A stretch of DNA of 50,910 nucleotides. Source: Bacteroidota bacterium. GTDB lineage: Bacteria > Bacteroidota > Bacteroidia > Palsa-948. Location of the stretch: the NCBI GenBank assembly GCA_016213435.1, contig JACRAL010000126.1:1-50910 (forward strand), given 5' to 3'. Below the pieces are notes generated by a model, which saw only the letters and a list, made by a program, of their open reading frames with translations, searched no databases and was not told the DNA's origin. Below, one piece after another: positions 18,867-28,700 of this stretch (position 1 is its first letter; every line of letters starts with the position of its first letter). Made by a program: the position numbers and the translations under genes.

Positions 18867-19679
18867 TTAGTAATAATAAAATTGTTGAGGCAGTGCTTTG
18901 TATAGCGGAAGTATCCACCCTACTCTCAGCCCATAAAAAAAATCTTTTCTCGAAGCAGTATCGGGTTGCCTTAGATCGTAATTATATCCCCGCAAACTTT
19001 TTGTAAATCCCTGAATCAATTCTATTCCACCAAAAAAATTTATAATTCGCGAATTCCCTAAATAAAAATATCCAATGAATTCATGCAAGCCAAAGCCAGC
19101 CGACAAACGATCATATCCTTTCAGATAGCCATCTGTTAATTGTGGCGCCTGATGTCCGATATCATTGATCTTTATCTTATGGTACATATAGCTTGTACCT
19201 CCGTAAATAACAATTCCGGAATTAGGATTCGGAGCAAGGACATGAAACATTTTTCCGAAGTAAAGTGAAACAATAAATCCGCGTTCGAACAAGCGCACGG
19301 TGGAAGGAATTCCATTCTGATTGATAATAAAACCGCTTGAATTTTTCAAACTGTCAAGTATTCCGTTTTCGTTGATCTGATTTCCGAATAACAAACTTCC
19401 GTTAGCGCCAAAAATAAAATTACGTTTCGTTTTGATCGAGAAATCCAACCCTGTATTGGAATTATTTCCAAACCGCTTCGCTAAATTCTCCCCGGGCAGT
19501 TGAAATGCATAGGAAAATCGCGCCATGGAAAAGGTCAGTGTGGAATCTTTTACGTTCGTCTGCGCATGAGAAAAACAGGCAATAGACAATAGACAACAGA
19601 CAATAGAGAAAGAGATTTTATAATTTGGTTTCACCTGTAATTCGTACATTCGTGTCTTAAATTTGTAATTAGTAGACAA
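18867..19679 (-). CDS. Hypothetical secreted/outer-membrane beta-barrel-like protein
   Basis: Signal peptide ISFSIVCCLLSIACFSHAQ, alternating aromatic/Gly beta segments, C-term FYYGLRVGWILPLYKALPQQFYYY. Confidence 0.65.
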   Translation of the reverse strand: MSTNYKFKTRMYELQVKPNYKISFSIVCCLLSIACFSHAQTNVKDSTLTFSMARFSYAFQLPGENLAKRFGNNSNTGLDFSIKTKRNFIFGANGSLLFGNQINENGILDSLKNSSGFIINQNGIPSTVRLFERGFIVSLYFGKMFHVLAPNPNSGIVIYGGTSYMYHKIKINDIGHQAPQLTDGYLKGYDRLSAGFGLHEFIGYFYLGNSRIINFFGGIELIQGFTKSLRGYNYDLRQPDTASRKDFFYGLRVGWILPLYKALPQQFYYY

Positions 19680-20821
19680 TGGTAAAAGTACGCAGAAATA
19701 TTCAGATGGTTGACCTTGTCAGCCAGTATGAAAAGATCAAAACAGAAGTAGATTCCGCCATTCAGGAAATAATTCTTTCGGCACGTTTCATTAACGGACC
19801 GACTGTGAAAGAATTTCAATCTGACCTGGAAAAATATCTTGGAGTAAAGCACGTAATTCCCTGTGCCAACGGAACGGATGCTCTTCAGATCGGAATGATG
19901 GCTCTCGGATTGCAGCGAGGAGATGAAGTCATCACTTCCAATTTCACTTTTGCAGCTACGGTTGAAACCATCGCATTCCTCGGACTTGTTCCTGTCATTG
20001 TGGATGTTGATCCGAACACATTCAATATTGATGTAAAAGAAATCGAGAAAGCGATTTCCCAAAAAACAAAAGCCATTGTCCCGGTGCATTTATTCGGACA
20101 ATGCGCTGATATGGAACCGATCCTTGCTCTCGCCAAAAAAAATAATTTATTTGTAATTGAAGATACCGCTCAGGCGATTGGCGCTGATTATATTTTTTCT
20201 GACGGAAGCAAAAAGAAAGCGGGCACCATTGGCAATATCGGCACCACTTCATTCTTCCCATCAAAAAATCTTGGCGCATACGGAGATGCCGGTGCACTTT
20301 ACACCAACGATGACGAACTTGCCAAGAAATGCAGAATGATCGTCAACCACGGACAGAGCACACAATATTTTTATGAAACGCTTGGCGTAAACTCGCGTTT
20401 AGATTCCATTCAGGCAGCAATTCTGAAAATAAAACTCAAATATCTTGACGGATACGCTTCTGCCAGAAACAAAGCAGCAGCATTTTATGATAAAGCGTTT
20501 GCGGAAAATAAAAAGATCACAACTCCTTTCCGCGCAAAAAACTCCACACATGTTTTTCATCAATACACGTTAATTTTAAAGGGATCAGACAGAAACAAGC
20601 TCAAAGAATATCTTGCATCAAAAGAAATTCCGGCAATGATCTATTATCCTGTCCCGCTTCATTCTCAAAAAGCATATAAGCATGAAGTAAATGAAGGAAG
20701 AAGATATCCGGTTACAGATCAGCTTTGCGCTTCGGTTATTTCTTTACCCATGCACACGGAACTGGATGAAGAAACTCTAAAATATATTTCTGATTCTGTT
20801 TTAGAATTTTGCAAATCATAG
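19679..20821 (+). CDS. DegT/DnrJ/EryC1/StrS family PLP-dependent aminotransferase
   Basis: GPTVKEFQSDLEKYLGVKHVIPCANGTDALQIGMMALGLQRGDEVI, EDTAQAIGA, TTSFFPSKNLGAYGDAGA. Confidence 0.95.
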   Translation: MVKVRRNIQMVDLVSQYEKIKTEVDSAIQEIILSARFINGPTVKEFQSDLEKYLGVKHVIPCANGTDALQIGMMALGLQRGDEVITSNFTFAATVETIAFLGLVPVIVDVDPNTFNIDVKEIEKAISQKTKAIVPVHLFGQCADMEPILALAKKNNLFVIEDTAQAIGADYIFSDGSKKKAGTIGNIGTTSFFPSKNLGAYGDAGALYTNDDELAKKCRMIVNHGQSTQYFYETLGVNSRLDSIQAAILKIKLKYLDGYASARNKAAAFYDKAFAENKKITTPFRAKNSTHVFHQYTLILKGSDRNKLKEYLASKEIPAMIYYPVPLHSQKAYKHEVNEGRRYPVTDQLCASVISLPMHTELDEETLKYISDSVLEFCKS

Positions 20822-20840
20822 TTCATAATTCGTAGAAATA

Positions 20841-22139
20841 ATGAATATAGCAGTCGTTGGAACAGGATACGTTGGACTCGTCACCGGCACTTGCCTTGCA
20901 GAAACAGGCAACAGTGTGATCTGCGTTGACATTAACAAAGAAAAAGTAAAAAAGATGCAGGAAGGAATTGTTCCTATATACGAACCGCATCTGGACGTTT
21001 TATTTCATCGCAATATCAAAGCCGGACGTCTTGCTTTCACCACCAACTTAAAAGAGGCAATTGACAAATCCCAAATAATTTTCCTTGCTCTCCCTACTCC
21101 ACCAGGCGAAGATGGCTCTGCCGATCTTTCGCACATCCTCGATGCAGCAAACGAACTGGGACAGATCATCAAAGAATACAAAGTGGTAATAAACAAAAGC
21201 ACGGTTCCTGTAGGCACTGCGGAAAAGGTGCGTAATGCAATTTTAAAACATTGCAAAACAGAATTTGATGTGGTGAGCAACCCTGAATTTTTGCGTGAAG
21301 GTTTTGCGGTAGATGATTTCCTGAAACCCGATCGCGTGGTGATAGGAACTTCTTCAGATAAGGCAAGAAAAATAATGGAAGAATTGTACAAGCCATATGT
21401 TCGCTCAGGCAATCCGATAATTTTCATGGATGAAAAATCTTCCGAGTTAACCAAATATGCAGCCAATGCTTTCCTCGCTACAAAAATTACCTTCATGAAC
21501 GAGATCGCAAATCTGTGCGAGAAGCTCGGAGCAGATGTAGATAAAGTAAGAGCAGGAATCGGCTCCGATGACAGAATAGGAAAACGGTTTTTATTTCCCG
21601 GTATCGGCTATGGCGGAAGCTGCTTCCCGAAAGATGTTCAGGCGCTGGCAAAAAGTTCAGATGATGCAGATTACGATTTCAAAATTCTGGATGCGGTGAT
21701 GAGCGTGAATGAAAAACAAAAAACGGCTCTCCTTCCTAAAATTAAATCTCACTTCAAAAATAATCTCAAAGAAAAAAGGATTGCCGTGTGGGGACTTGCT
21801 TTCAAGCCCGACACCGATGACATTCGCGAAGCTCCTGCGCTTTACAATATCTATGCGCTTTTAAAAGAAGGTGCAATAGTTTCTGCTTTTGACCCTGAAG
21901 CGATGAACAACGTGAAAAATATTCTTGGAGACAAAATAACTTTCGCTGCGGATCATTACGATGCTCTGAAAGATGCCGATGCGCTTCTCATCTGCACCGA
22001 GTGGCCACTCTTCCGCACTCCGGATTTTGAAAAGATGAAAAAGCTGATGAAAGCAAACATTATTTTTGACGGAAGAAATCTGTACGACAAAGAGCAGATG
22101 AAAGAACACGAATTTATTTATTTCAGTATAGGCAGATAA
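20841..22139 (+). CDS. UDP-glucose/GDP-mannose dehydrogenase family protein (UDP-glucose 6-dehydrogenase-like)
   Basis: MNIAVVGTGYVGLVTGTCLAETGNSV, STVPVGTAEKVR, NPEFLREGFAVDDFLKPDRVVIG, GIGYGGSCFPKDVQAL. Confidence 0.96.
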   Translation: MNIAVVGTGYVGLVTGTCLAETGNSVICVDINKEKVKKMQEGIVPIYEPHLDVLFHRNIKAGRLAFTTNLKEAIDKSQIIFLALPTPPGEDGSADLSHILDAANELGQIIKEYKVVINKSTVPVGTAEKVRNAILKHCKTEFDVVSNPEFLREGFAVDDFLKPDRVVIGTSSDKARKIMEELYKPYVRSGNPIIFMDEKSSELTKYAANAFLATKITFMNEIANLCEKLGADVDKVRAGIGSDDRIGKRFLFPGIGYGGSCFPKDVQALAKSSDDADYDFKILDAVMSVNEKQKTALLPKIKSHFKNNLKEKRIAVWGLAFKPDTDDIREAPALYNIYALLKEGAIVSAFDPEAMNNVKNILGDKITFAADHYDALKDADALLICTEWPLFRTPDFEKMKKLMKANIIFDGRNLYDKEQMKEHEFIYFSIGR

Positions 22140-22213
22140 CAGCCGTCCCTTCCCTAAAGGACGTATAAAAACATTTTCTCCCTTTAGGGTTGGAGCAAAT
22201 AATGAAATAATCA

Positions 22214-22999
22214 ATGGCAAAACTAAACCTAACTCGTCCGCTCGCATTCTTCGATGTGGAAACAACCGGACTGAGCATTGCTTCAGACAGAATTGTTGAG
22301 ATCTCTATCCTGAAAGTTTTTCCACCGGATGGCGGAAGAAAAGAAAGTAAAACACTTCTCATCAATCCAACGATCCCGATCCCGAAAGAAGTAACAAAGA
22401 TCCATGGAATCACAGATGAAGATGTAAAAAACGCTCCTACTTTTGCTCAGGCAGCCAATGAACTTGCCGAATTCCTGAACGACTGCGACCTGGCAGGATA
22501 CAATTGCAATTATTTTGACATTCCTATTTTGATGGAAGAATTTTTGCGTGCAGGAATAAACTTTGATACGAAAGACAGAAAATTCGTGGATGTACAGGGA
22601 ATCTTCCACAAGAAAGAAGAGCGTACGCTTTCTGCCGCCTATAAATTCTATTGCAGCAAAGAATTAAATAATGCCCACAGCGCAGAGGCGGACATCAACG
22701 CGACATACGAAATCCTTGAAGCGCAATTAGAAAGATACACAGACCTGAAAAGCGATGTTGACTACTTGCACGGATTTACCTCCCGCACACGCAGAGTGGA
22801 TTTTGCCGGAAGATTTATTTACAACGATAAGAACACTGTTGTCTTCAACTTTGGAAAACACACAGGAAAGTCTGCCGAAGATGTTTTCAGATTAGAACCA
22901 CAGTATTATGACTGGATGATGCGCGGAGATTTTTCATTACATACTAAGAAAGTGATTACGGAGTTATTTCAAAAAGCAAAAACAAAAAGCCCCTCCTAA
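22214..22999 (+). CDS. 3'-5' exonuclease (DnaQ/DEDD type)
   Basis: LAFFDVETTGLSIASDRIVEI, INPTIPIPKEVTKIHGITDEDV, NAHSAEADINATYEIL. Confidence 0.93.
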   Translation: MAKLNLTRPLAFFDVETTGLSIASDRIVEISILKVFPPDGGRKESKTLLINPTIPIPKEVTKIHGITDEDVKNAPTFAQAANELAEFLNDCDLAGYNCNYFDIPILMEEFLRAGINFDTKDRKFVDVQGIFHKKEERTLSAAYKFYCSKELNNAHSAEADINATYEILEAQLERYTDLKSDVDYLHGFTSRTRRVDFAGRFIYNDKNTVVFNFGKHTGKSAEDVFRLEPQYYDWMMRGDFSLHTKKVITELFQKAKTKSPS

Positions 23000-23080
23000 A
23001 TCCTCCCCTTTAGGGAGAACTTGCAGGGAGAAAAAAAACAAATCTAAAAAACTCCTCCTTCGGAGGGGTTGAGGAGGCAA
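22990..23080. repeat. Intergenic copies of the palindromic CCTCC/GGAGG repeat family
   Basis: GCCCCTCCTAAATCCTCCCCTTTAGGGAG and CTCCTCCTTCGGAGGGGTTGAGGAGG. Confidence 0.7.
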
Positions 23081-23081
23081 T

Positions 23082-23780
23082 ATGAAAATAATCTGCATCG
23101 GTCAAAACTATCTTGAACACATCAAAGAATTGAACTCTGCAATTCCTGAAGAACCTGTTTTCTTTTTGAAACCCGACACCGCTTTACTTCTTGACAACAA
23201 ACCCTTTTACCTGCCGGATTTCTCAAACGACATTCACCACGAAGTAGAAATAGTTTTGAAGATCAACCGCGTTGGGAAAAATATTGCGGAACAGTTTGCG
23301 CATAAATACTACGAAGAATTAACTGTTGGAATTGATTTTACTGCCCGCGATATTCAGCAAGTGCAGAAGACCAAAGGATTGCCCTGGGAAAAAGCAAAAG
23401 CATTTGATTTTTCAGCTACTGTTGGAAGATTTGTTACAAAGAAAAGCCTATCCCCCGCCCTTCCCGAAGGGAAGGGAGTCGCACTTAAAAATCCTTCCCT
23501 TCGGACAACCATAGGTTGCGACCGGAGGTCATTTAGGATTGACTCTAACAACCTGAATTTTCATCTCGACATAAACGGCAAAACGGTTCAGAAAGGAAAC
23601 ACCAGCGACCTGCTTTTCTCTTTCGATAAAATAATTGCCTTCATCTCACAATTCATCACGCTAAAAATTGGCGACCTTATTTACACCGGCACACCTGTTG
23701 GTATTGGCGCAGTAAAAATTGGAGATAAGTTGGAAGCTTATATGGAAGGAGAAAAACTGCTGGGGTTTGAGGTGAAATAA
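23082..23780 (+). CDS. Fumarylacetoacetate hydrolase family protein
   Basis: CIGQNYLEHIKELNSAIPEEPVFFLKPDTALL, HHEVEIVLKI, KGLPWEKAKAFDFSATVG, GNTSDLLFSFDKIIAFISQFITLKIGDLIYTGTPVGIG. Confidence 0.94.
   Translation: MKIICIGQNYLEHIKELNSAIPEEPVFFLKPDTALLLDNKPFYLPDFSNDIHHEVEIVLKINRVGKNIAEQFAHKYYEELTVGIDFTARDIQQVQKTKGLPWEKAKAFDFSATVGRFVTKKSLSPALPEGKGVALKNPSLRTTIGCDRRSFRIDSNNLNFHLDINGKTVQKGNTSDLLFSFDKIIAFISQFITLKIGDLIYTGTPVGIGAVKIGDKLEAYMEGEKLLGFEVK
23445..23541. repeat. Palindromic repeat in-frame inside the FAH-family gene
   Basis: CCCTTCCCGAAGGGAAGGG, CCCTTCGGACAACCATAGGTTGCGACCGGAGG core. Confidence 0.8.
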
Positions 23781-23803
23781 TGCTTGCGCTATTTTCCTGA
23801 TGA

Positions 23804-24472
23804 TTATGCTTTCATTCTTTGAATAAGTATTTCCATCCATGCACGAAATCGCGGACACTTTGCTAAAATTGATTGCAATCCATTTTCTAAAGCAATCATA
23901 TTACCATACAATGGTTTTTGATAGTTGGGTATCAATTTGCACAACCTAACAGATGGTGCAGTTTGTGGACTATCATTTATTAATTCTGGATTTTGAAACT
24001 GCTCAATTGTTTCAAAGAGTTCTTTCCTGTTTGAATTAGATAGATCAGGAAAAAGTTGTTCAAATCCTTTTTTATCAGAAAACAACAACCCTTCAAATTC
24101 ATGTAATTGTATATATGGAATAAATCTCTTATCATTTATGTCTTCAAAACATCCTTGTTCAATTAATGAAACTCTTTGTTCTGGAACTGCCAACGAGCGA
24201 CTTTCCTCATATTTCGGGAAGTCATTTCTTAATTTATAATAATCAATTAAAGATGTAACCAATAAATCTTCCTGCCCTCTAAGTAATTTCTGAATATTGG
24301 ATTTATATCTTGCAGTATAACGAACATCTCCACCTTTGAAACCCGGACTGGTTTCAATAGTAATTGTACGAACATTACTTATGTTGTTTTGAAATAGGTA
24401 AGGATAGATAAGATTGGTTACAAACTCTTTTTCAGTTTGCCCTTCCACCAAAATGTTTAATACTCTACTCAT
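23804..24472 (-). CDS. DUF4276 family (TOPRIM-like) protein
   Basis: LNILVEGQTEKEFV, PYIQLHEFEGLLFSDKKGFE, RLCKLIPNYQKPLYGNMIALENGLQSILAKCPRFRAWME. Confidence 0.88.
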   Translation of the reverse strand: MSRVLNILVEGQTEKEFVTNLIYPYLFQNNISNVRTITIETSPGFKGGDVRYTARYKSNIQKLLRGQEDLLVTSLIDYYKLRNDFPKYEESRSLAVPEQRVSLIEQGCFEDINDKRFIPYIQLHEFEGLLFSDKKGFEQLFPDLSNSNRKELFETIEQFQNPELINDSPQTAPSVRLCKLIPNYQKPLYGNMIALENGLQSILAKCPRFRAWMEILIQRMKA

Positions 24473-25572
24473 GGCGTACCACCTAAAACATTTTTACTCC
24501 ACAGTTCCCCCAAAGAGTATTCTTCCCTCCAAGCTGATAAAGCTTCCTCGCTTTGTCTTTTAAATACAGTTTGATTATCTTCTCTTTCCACTACAATTAT
24601 ATCATCTGCACTAAACTGATCAACAAGGTGTATAGATTGAGTGGAAACAATAATTTGCGTTTTAACTGACGCACTCTTAATCATGGAAGATAATTTCTGA
24701 ATAGCAGATGGATGAAGACCCAGTTCAGGTTCATCAATAATTATGGTGCTTGGCGGCTCTGGTTGCAGAAGCAAAGTGGCAAGGCAAATAAATCGCAATG
24801 TTCCATCTGACAAATGATTTGCATCAAAATAACTGTCACTTCCTTTTTCAAGCCATTTAAGGTTGATTGCTGGCGGACTGCCACCATCTGGCTTTAAATC
24901 AAACCGATTAAAAAATGGCGCTACTGATTGTATAACCTTTTCAATAATATTATAATGTTGAGAATGCGTTTGACTAAGTTTATATAGAAATGCTGCAAGA
25001 TTGCTGGCATCTTCACGCAAATATTCACTATCGTGTTCAGAACAAAAATCTTTTACACGTGCCGTTGGGCTTGTATCGTGAAAATGAAAAACACGCAAAC
25101 TCCTGAAAAAAGTTTTTAAATATCGATTTCTATACGAATCACTACCGGGTATACTGCTTTCTTCTGACCCTTTAGGTGTATAAGAATTAATAGTCCAATG
25201 TGGCAGAGCTGTAGTACCTCTGTTAAAATTACTGAATTCTTTTTCAAAAATAAATCCACCTTCTTGGGTAGGAATGAGTTTAAATTGATAACTATTAGAA
25301 AGATTTTTTCCTGGATTAAGAAAACTTATCTCCCCCTCAAGATAGGTAGATTTTTTTGCACCAAAATATAAATAACTATTCGCTCTGCCAGTAGTTTTCA
25401 CATACATCTGCAAGTTCTTATTCATTATATTGTTTAACAGCTTAAAAAAACTAATCAGATTGGTTTTACCAACACCATTAGGTCCAATCAATATATTGAC
25501 AGCTTCAAACCTAATGTCCTTTGCCTCCCTAATTGATTTAAAGTTTGTTAAACTTATTGAATGAATGCTCAT
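24469..25572 (-). CDS. AAA family (AAA_21/AAA15-type) ATPase
   Basis: ISLTNFKSIREAKDIRFEAVNILIGPNGVGKTNLISFFKLL, LSDGTLRFICLATLLLQPEPPSTIIIDEPELGLHPSAIQKLSSMI; 4-nt overlap with the DUF4276 gene. Confidence 0.92.
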   Translation of the reverse strand: MSIHSISLTNFKSIREAKDIRFEAVNILIGPNGVGKTNLISFFKLLNNIMNKNLQMYVKTTGRANSYLYFGAKKSTYLEGEISFLNPGKNLSNSYQFKLIPTQEGGFIFEKEFSNFNRGTTALPHWTINSYTPKGSEESSIPGSDSYRNRYLKTFFRSLRVFHFHDTSPTARVKDFCSEHDSEYLREDASNLAAFLYKLSQTHSQHYNIIEKVIQSVAPFFNRFDLKPDGGSPPAINLKWLEKGSDSYFDANHLSDGTLRFICLATLLLQPEPPSTIIIDEPELGLHPSAIQKLSSMIKSASVKTQIIVSTQSIHLVDQFSADDIIVVEREDNQTVFKRQSEEALSAWREEYSLGELWSKNVLGGTP

Positions 25573-25732
25573 TTCTATCTAATTATTGTTCCCGTAGCAC
25601 GGAAGAAAACTAACTCTTATAAATACTCACTCTTATTAAACAAAAGAATAACCTCTGAGCAAATATACATTTTTCCGCTTTTTACACTAAACACATTTTA
25701 CAAAGTAGAATTCAACAACCTACCACTCTCAA

Positions 25733-26578
25733 TCAATTCTTAAAGTAAGCAAGCAACTGCGCAAGTTTCGCTTTCATTTCCTTGCGGTTCACAATCATAT
25801 CAAGGAAGCCGTGTTCGAGCAGAAATTCGGAAGTTTGAAATCCTTTCGGGAGATCTTTTTTAATGGTTTCTTTTATCACGCGCGGTCCGGCAAAACCAAT
25901 GAGCGCACCGGGCTCGGCAATATGTAAATCTCCAAGCATGGCAAATGAAGCAGTGATGCCGCCTGTGGTAGGATCGGTCATCAAAGAGATGTAAGGAATT
26001 TTTGCATCGGCAAGCAAGGTAAGTTTAGCGGCTGTCTTTGCCAACTGCATCAGCGAAAAAGCCGCCTCCATCATGCGCGCTCCTCCCGACTTTGAAATGA
26101 TCATCAGCGGCACCTTATGTTCTATACAGAAATCTATAGCGAGCGAAATTTTTTCTCCCACCACAGATCCCATCGAACCTCCGATGAAAGCAAAATCCAT
26201 GCAGCAAACCACCAGATCGTTTCCTTCCACTTTTCCCGCTGCTGAAGCAAGAGCATCTTTCAATCCTGTTTTCTTCTGCGAATCTGCCAGACGATCGGTA
26301 TATTTTTTTGTATCAGAAAATTTAAGCGGATCGGCAGATGTTAGCTCCGCATCGAGTTCAAGAAACTCGTTGTTGTCGAAAATAATCTCAAAGTATTCTT
26401 TGGAACCTATGCGCTCGTGATATCCGCAGTCGAGACACACATGACAATTATTAACATGCTCCTCCGCAGGACGAATCTTCTTGCAGGAAGAACACTTATG
26501 CCAAAGCCCTTCTTTGGTTTCCTTCTTTTCTTTTGTGCGGGTGGTTATTCCCTTTGCTATTCTGTTGTACCAACTCAT
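25733..26578 (-). CDS. accD: Acetyl-CoA carboxylase carboxyltransferase beta subunit
   Basis: Zn-finger CSSCKKIRP...[49 protein letters not shown]. Confidence 0.97.
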   Translation of the reverse strand: MSWYNRIAKGITTRTKEKKETKEGLWHKCSSCKKIRPAEEHVNNCHVCLDCGYHERIGSKEYFEIIFDNNEFLELDAELTSADPLKFSDTKKYTDRLADSQKKTGLKDALASAAGKVEGNDLVVCCMDFAFIGGSMGSVVGEKISLAIDFCIEHKVPLMIISKSGGARMMEAAFSLMQLAKTAAKLTLLADAKIPYISLMTDPTTGGITASFAMLGDLHIAEPGALIGFAGPRVIKETIKKDLPKGFQTSEFLLEHGFLDMIVNRKEMKAKLAQLLAYFKN

Positions 26579-26591
26579 AAAACTAAATTAA

Positions 26592-26695
26592 GTGCCCCAC
26601 CCCGACCCTCCCCTTCAGGGAGGGAGATAATATTAAGTCCTCCCTGAAGGACAACCGCAGGTTGCACCCGCAGGGAATTTAGGAGGGGCTTATTA
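26592..26695. repeat. Intergenic full-length-looking palindromic repeat
   Basis: CCCTCCCCTTCAGGGAGGG, GGACAACCGCAGGTTGCACCCGCAGGG, AATTTAGGAGGGGCTT. Confidence 0.75.
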
Positions 26696-27766
26696 TTAAG
26701 CAATGGTTATTTCTTTACTCAAATACACATCCTGAATTGCGTTCAGCAAATGAATACCGTCTTTCATCGGCTTTTGAAACGCTTTGCGGCCGGAGATCAA
26801 ACCGTGTCCGCCAGCACGCTTGTTGATGACGGCTGTTGTAACTGCTTCCGAAAGATCGGATGCTCCTTTCGATTCTCCTCCTGAATTTATCAATCCGATT
26901 CTTCCCATGTAGCAATTGGCAACCTGATAACGGCACAGATCAATTGGATTATCCGAAGAAAGTTCGCTGTAAACTTTCGCGTGTGTCTTCCCGTAATTAA
27001 GCGCAGTATAACCTCCGTTGTTTGTTGGGAGTTTTTGTTTGATAATATCCGCCTGAATAGTAACGCCCAAATGATTTGCCTGCCCGGTTAAATCCGCAGA
27101 GTTATGATAATCCGTTCCGTCTTTTTTAAACGCAGGATTTCTAAGATAACACCACAGTACTGTTGCCATGCCAAGTTCGTGGGCTTTTTCAAACGCCAAA
27201 GCAATTTCAGTAAGCTGCCTTGCCGATTCCGGTGAACCGAAATATATAGTCGCTCCTACTGCGGCTGCGCCCATGTTGTATGCGCTTTCCACCGTGCCGA
27301 AAAGTATCTGATCGTATTTATTCGGATAAGTAAGAAACTCGTTGTGATTAATTTTTACAATGAATGGAATTTTGCTTGCATATTTTTTTGATACGATGCC
27401 AAGCACTCCAAACGTGGAGGCAACCGCATTGCACCCGCCTTCAACAGCAAGCTTTACAATATTTTCGGGATCAAAATATGCGGGATTGGGAGCAAAGGAT
27501 GCACCTGCAGAATGTTCGATCCCCTGATCAACAGGTAGAATGGAAAGATAGCCCGTGCCTGAAAGCCGTCCGTGCTTATATATCTTATTCAGGTTACTCA
27601 TCACCTTATCGCCCCGGTTGGACATGGAGAATATTCTTTCCACAAAATCTCCTCCCGGAAGATGTATCTGGTCTTTGGGAATTCCTTTACAGGTGTGTTT
27701 AAGCAGTTTTTCGCCATTTGAACCAAGCAATTCTAAAAGCTTTGATTCGGATGTTGCTGTTGCCAT
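26696..27766 (-). CDS. fbaB: Class I fructose-bisphosphate aldolase
   Basis: [75 protein letters not shown]. Confidence 0.95.
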   Translation of the reverse strand: MATATSESKLLELLGSNGEKLLKHTCKGIPKDQIHLPGGDFVERIFSMSNRGDKVMSNLNKIYKHGRLSGTGYLSILPVDQGIEHSAGASFAPNPAYFDPENIVKLAVEGGCNAVASTFGVLGIVSKKYASKIPFIVKINHNEFLTYPNKYDQILFGTVESAYNMGAAAVGATIYFGSPESARQLTEIALAFEKAHELGMATVLWCYLRNPAFKKDGTDYHNSADLTGQANHLGVTIQADIIKQKLPTNNGGYTALNYGKTHAKVYSELSSDNPIDLCRYQVANCYMGRIGLINSGGESKGASDLSEAVTTAVINKRAGGHGLISGRKAFQKPMKDGIHLLNAIQDVYLSKEITIA

Positions 27767-27907
27767 GATGAAAAAGTTTAATGTTTTTACGTTTATCCTT
27801 TAACGGGTCGCAAATTTAGAAAATAATCGTTGAGGATATTAACATTCTTTCTTTCAAAATCTATTCCGATTCTAAAATTAACAAGAATTAACAGGAGTAT
27901 TTTCACA

Positions 27908-27995
27908 CGTCCTTGCGAAGGAGGCACGACTGAAGCAATCTCTAAAAAAACGATTCCTTTTTCTGTGAGATTGCTTCGCTCCGCTCGCAATGACG
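27908..27995. repeat. Dispersed repeat family with GAAGCAATCTC/GAGATTGCTTC arms
   Basis: CGTCCTTGCGAAGG...GAAGCAATCTC...GAGATTGCTTCGCTCCGCTCGCAATGACG; second copy at 34736-34798. Confidence 0.8.
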
Positions 27996-28026
27996 TCAAG
28001 AATTAAAATTTATAGAAACTGAAACA

Positions 28027-28539
28027 ATGAAATTATCCCGATTTACTTATATCCTTTTTCTACTTATTGTTTTTGGCTGCGGAACAAAACATCAGGCAAC
28101 AGGCGGTTCTTCTTCCAAAAACAATATTGAAGATAAATATTCTCATCTGCTCGGAGTAAACAAAGAAAATATTTCCGATCGGAAACTTTATGCTTTCATT
28201 GATGATTGGTACGGAACTCCTTACCAATACGGAGGAAAAACAAAAAAAGGAATTGACTGTTCTGGATTCACCATCCTTCTTTATAAAGAAGTTTTCGGGA
28301 AAGAACTCTGCGGCACTTCCTCTTCCTTATATAATCAGTGCAAAAAGATTTCCAAAGAAGAACTGAAGGAAGGCGATTTAGTTTTCTTTAAGATCGAATC
28401 CAAAGACATTTCGCACATCGGAATTTATTTGCAGAACAACAAGTTTGTTCACGCCAGCACCAAAGCAGGAATAATAGTTAACGATTTAAACGAAGTGTAT
28501 TACAAAAAATATTTTGCCGGAGGAGGCAGGATGAAATAG
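28027..28539 (+). CDS. NlpC/P60 family cell-wall hydrolase lipoprotein
   Basis: Lipobox IVFGCG, YGTPYQYGGKTKKGIDCSGFTILLYKEVF, EGDLVFFKIESKDISHIGIYLQNNKFVHAS. Confidence 0.94.
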   Translation: MKLSRFTYILFLLIVFGCGTKHQATGGSSSKNNIEDKYSHLLGVNKENISDRKLYAFIDDWYGTPYQYGGKTKKGIDCSGFTILLYKEVFGKELCGTSSSLYNQCKKISKEELKEGDLVFFKIESKDISHIGIYLQNNKFVHASTKAGIIVNDLNEVYYKKYFAGGGRMK

Positions 28540-28700
28540 TAGCAATAACGTTTTGCATCGGAAGAGACTCTGATGGGAAGAAAGACAATAAGACAATAAG
28601 ACAATGTGGCGTATAGATAGGAGAGGGTTTGGATACAACAGAGTAGCGGGTCGCAAAGCTGAACATTACACGCTACGCTCAACGGGGAATATTTTACTTG

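Noticed and set aside
23804-24472. DUF4276 protein as the missing JetD of the condensin operon
   Set aside because: About 18 kb away, opposite strand, translationally coupled to its own AAA ATPase.
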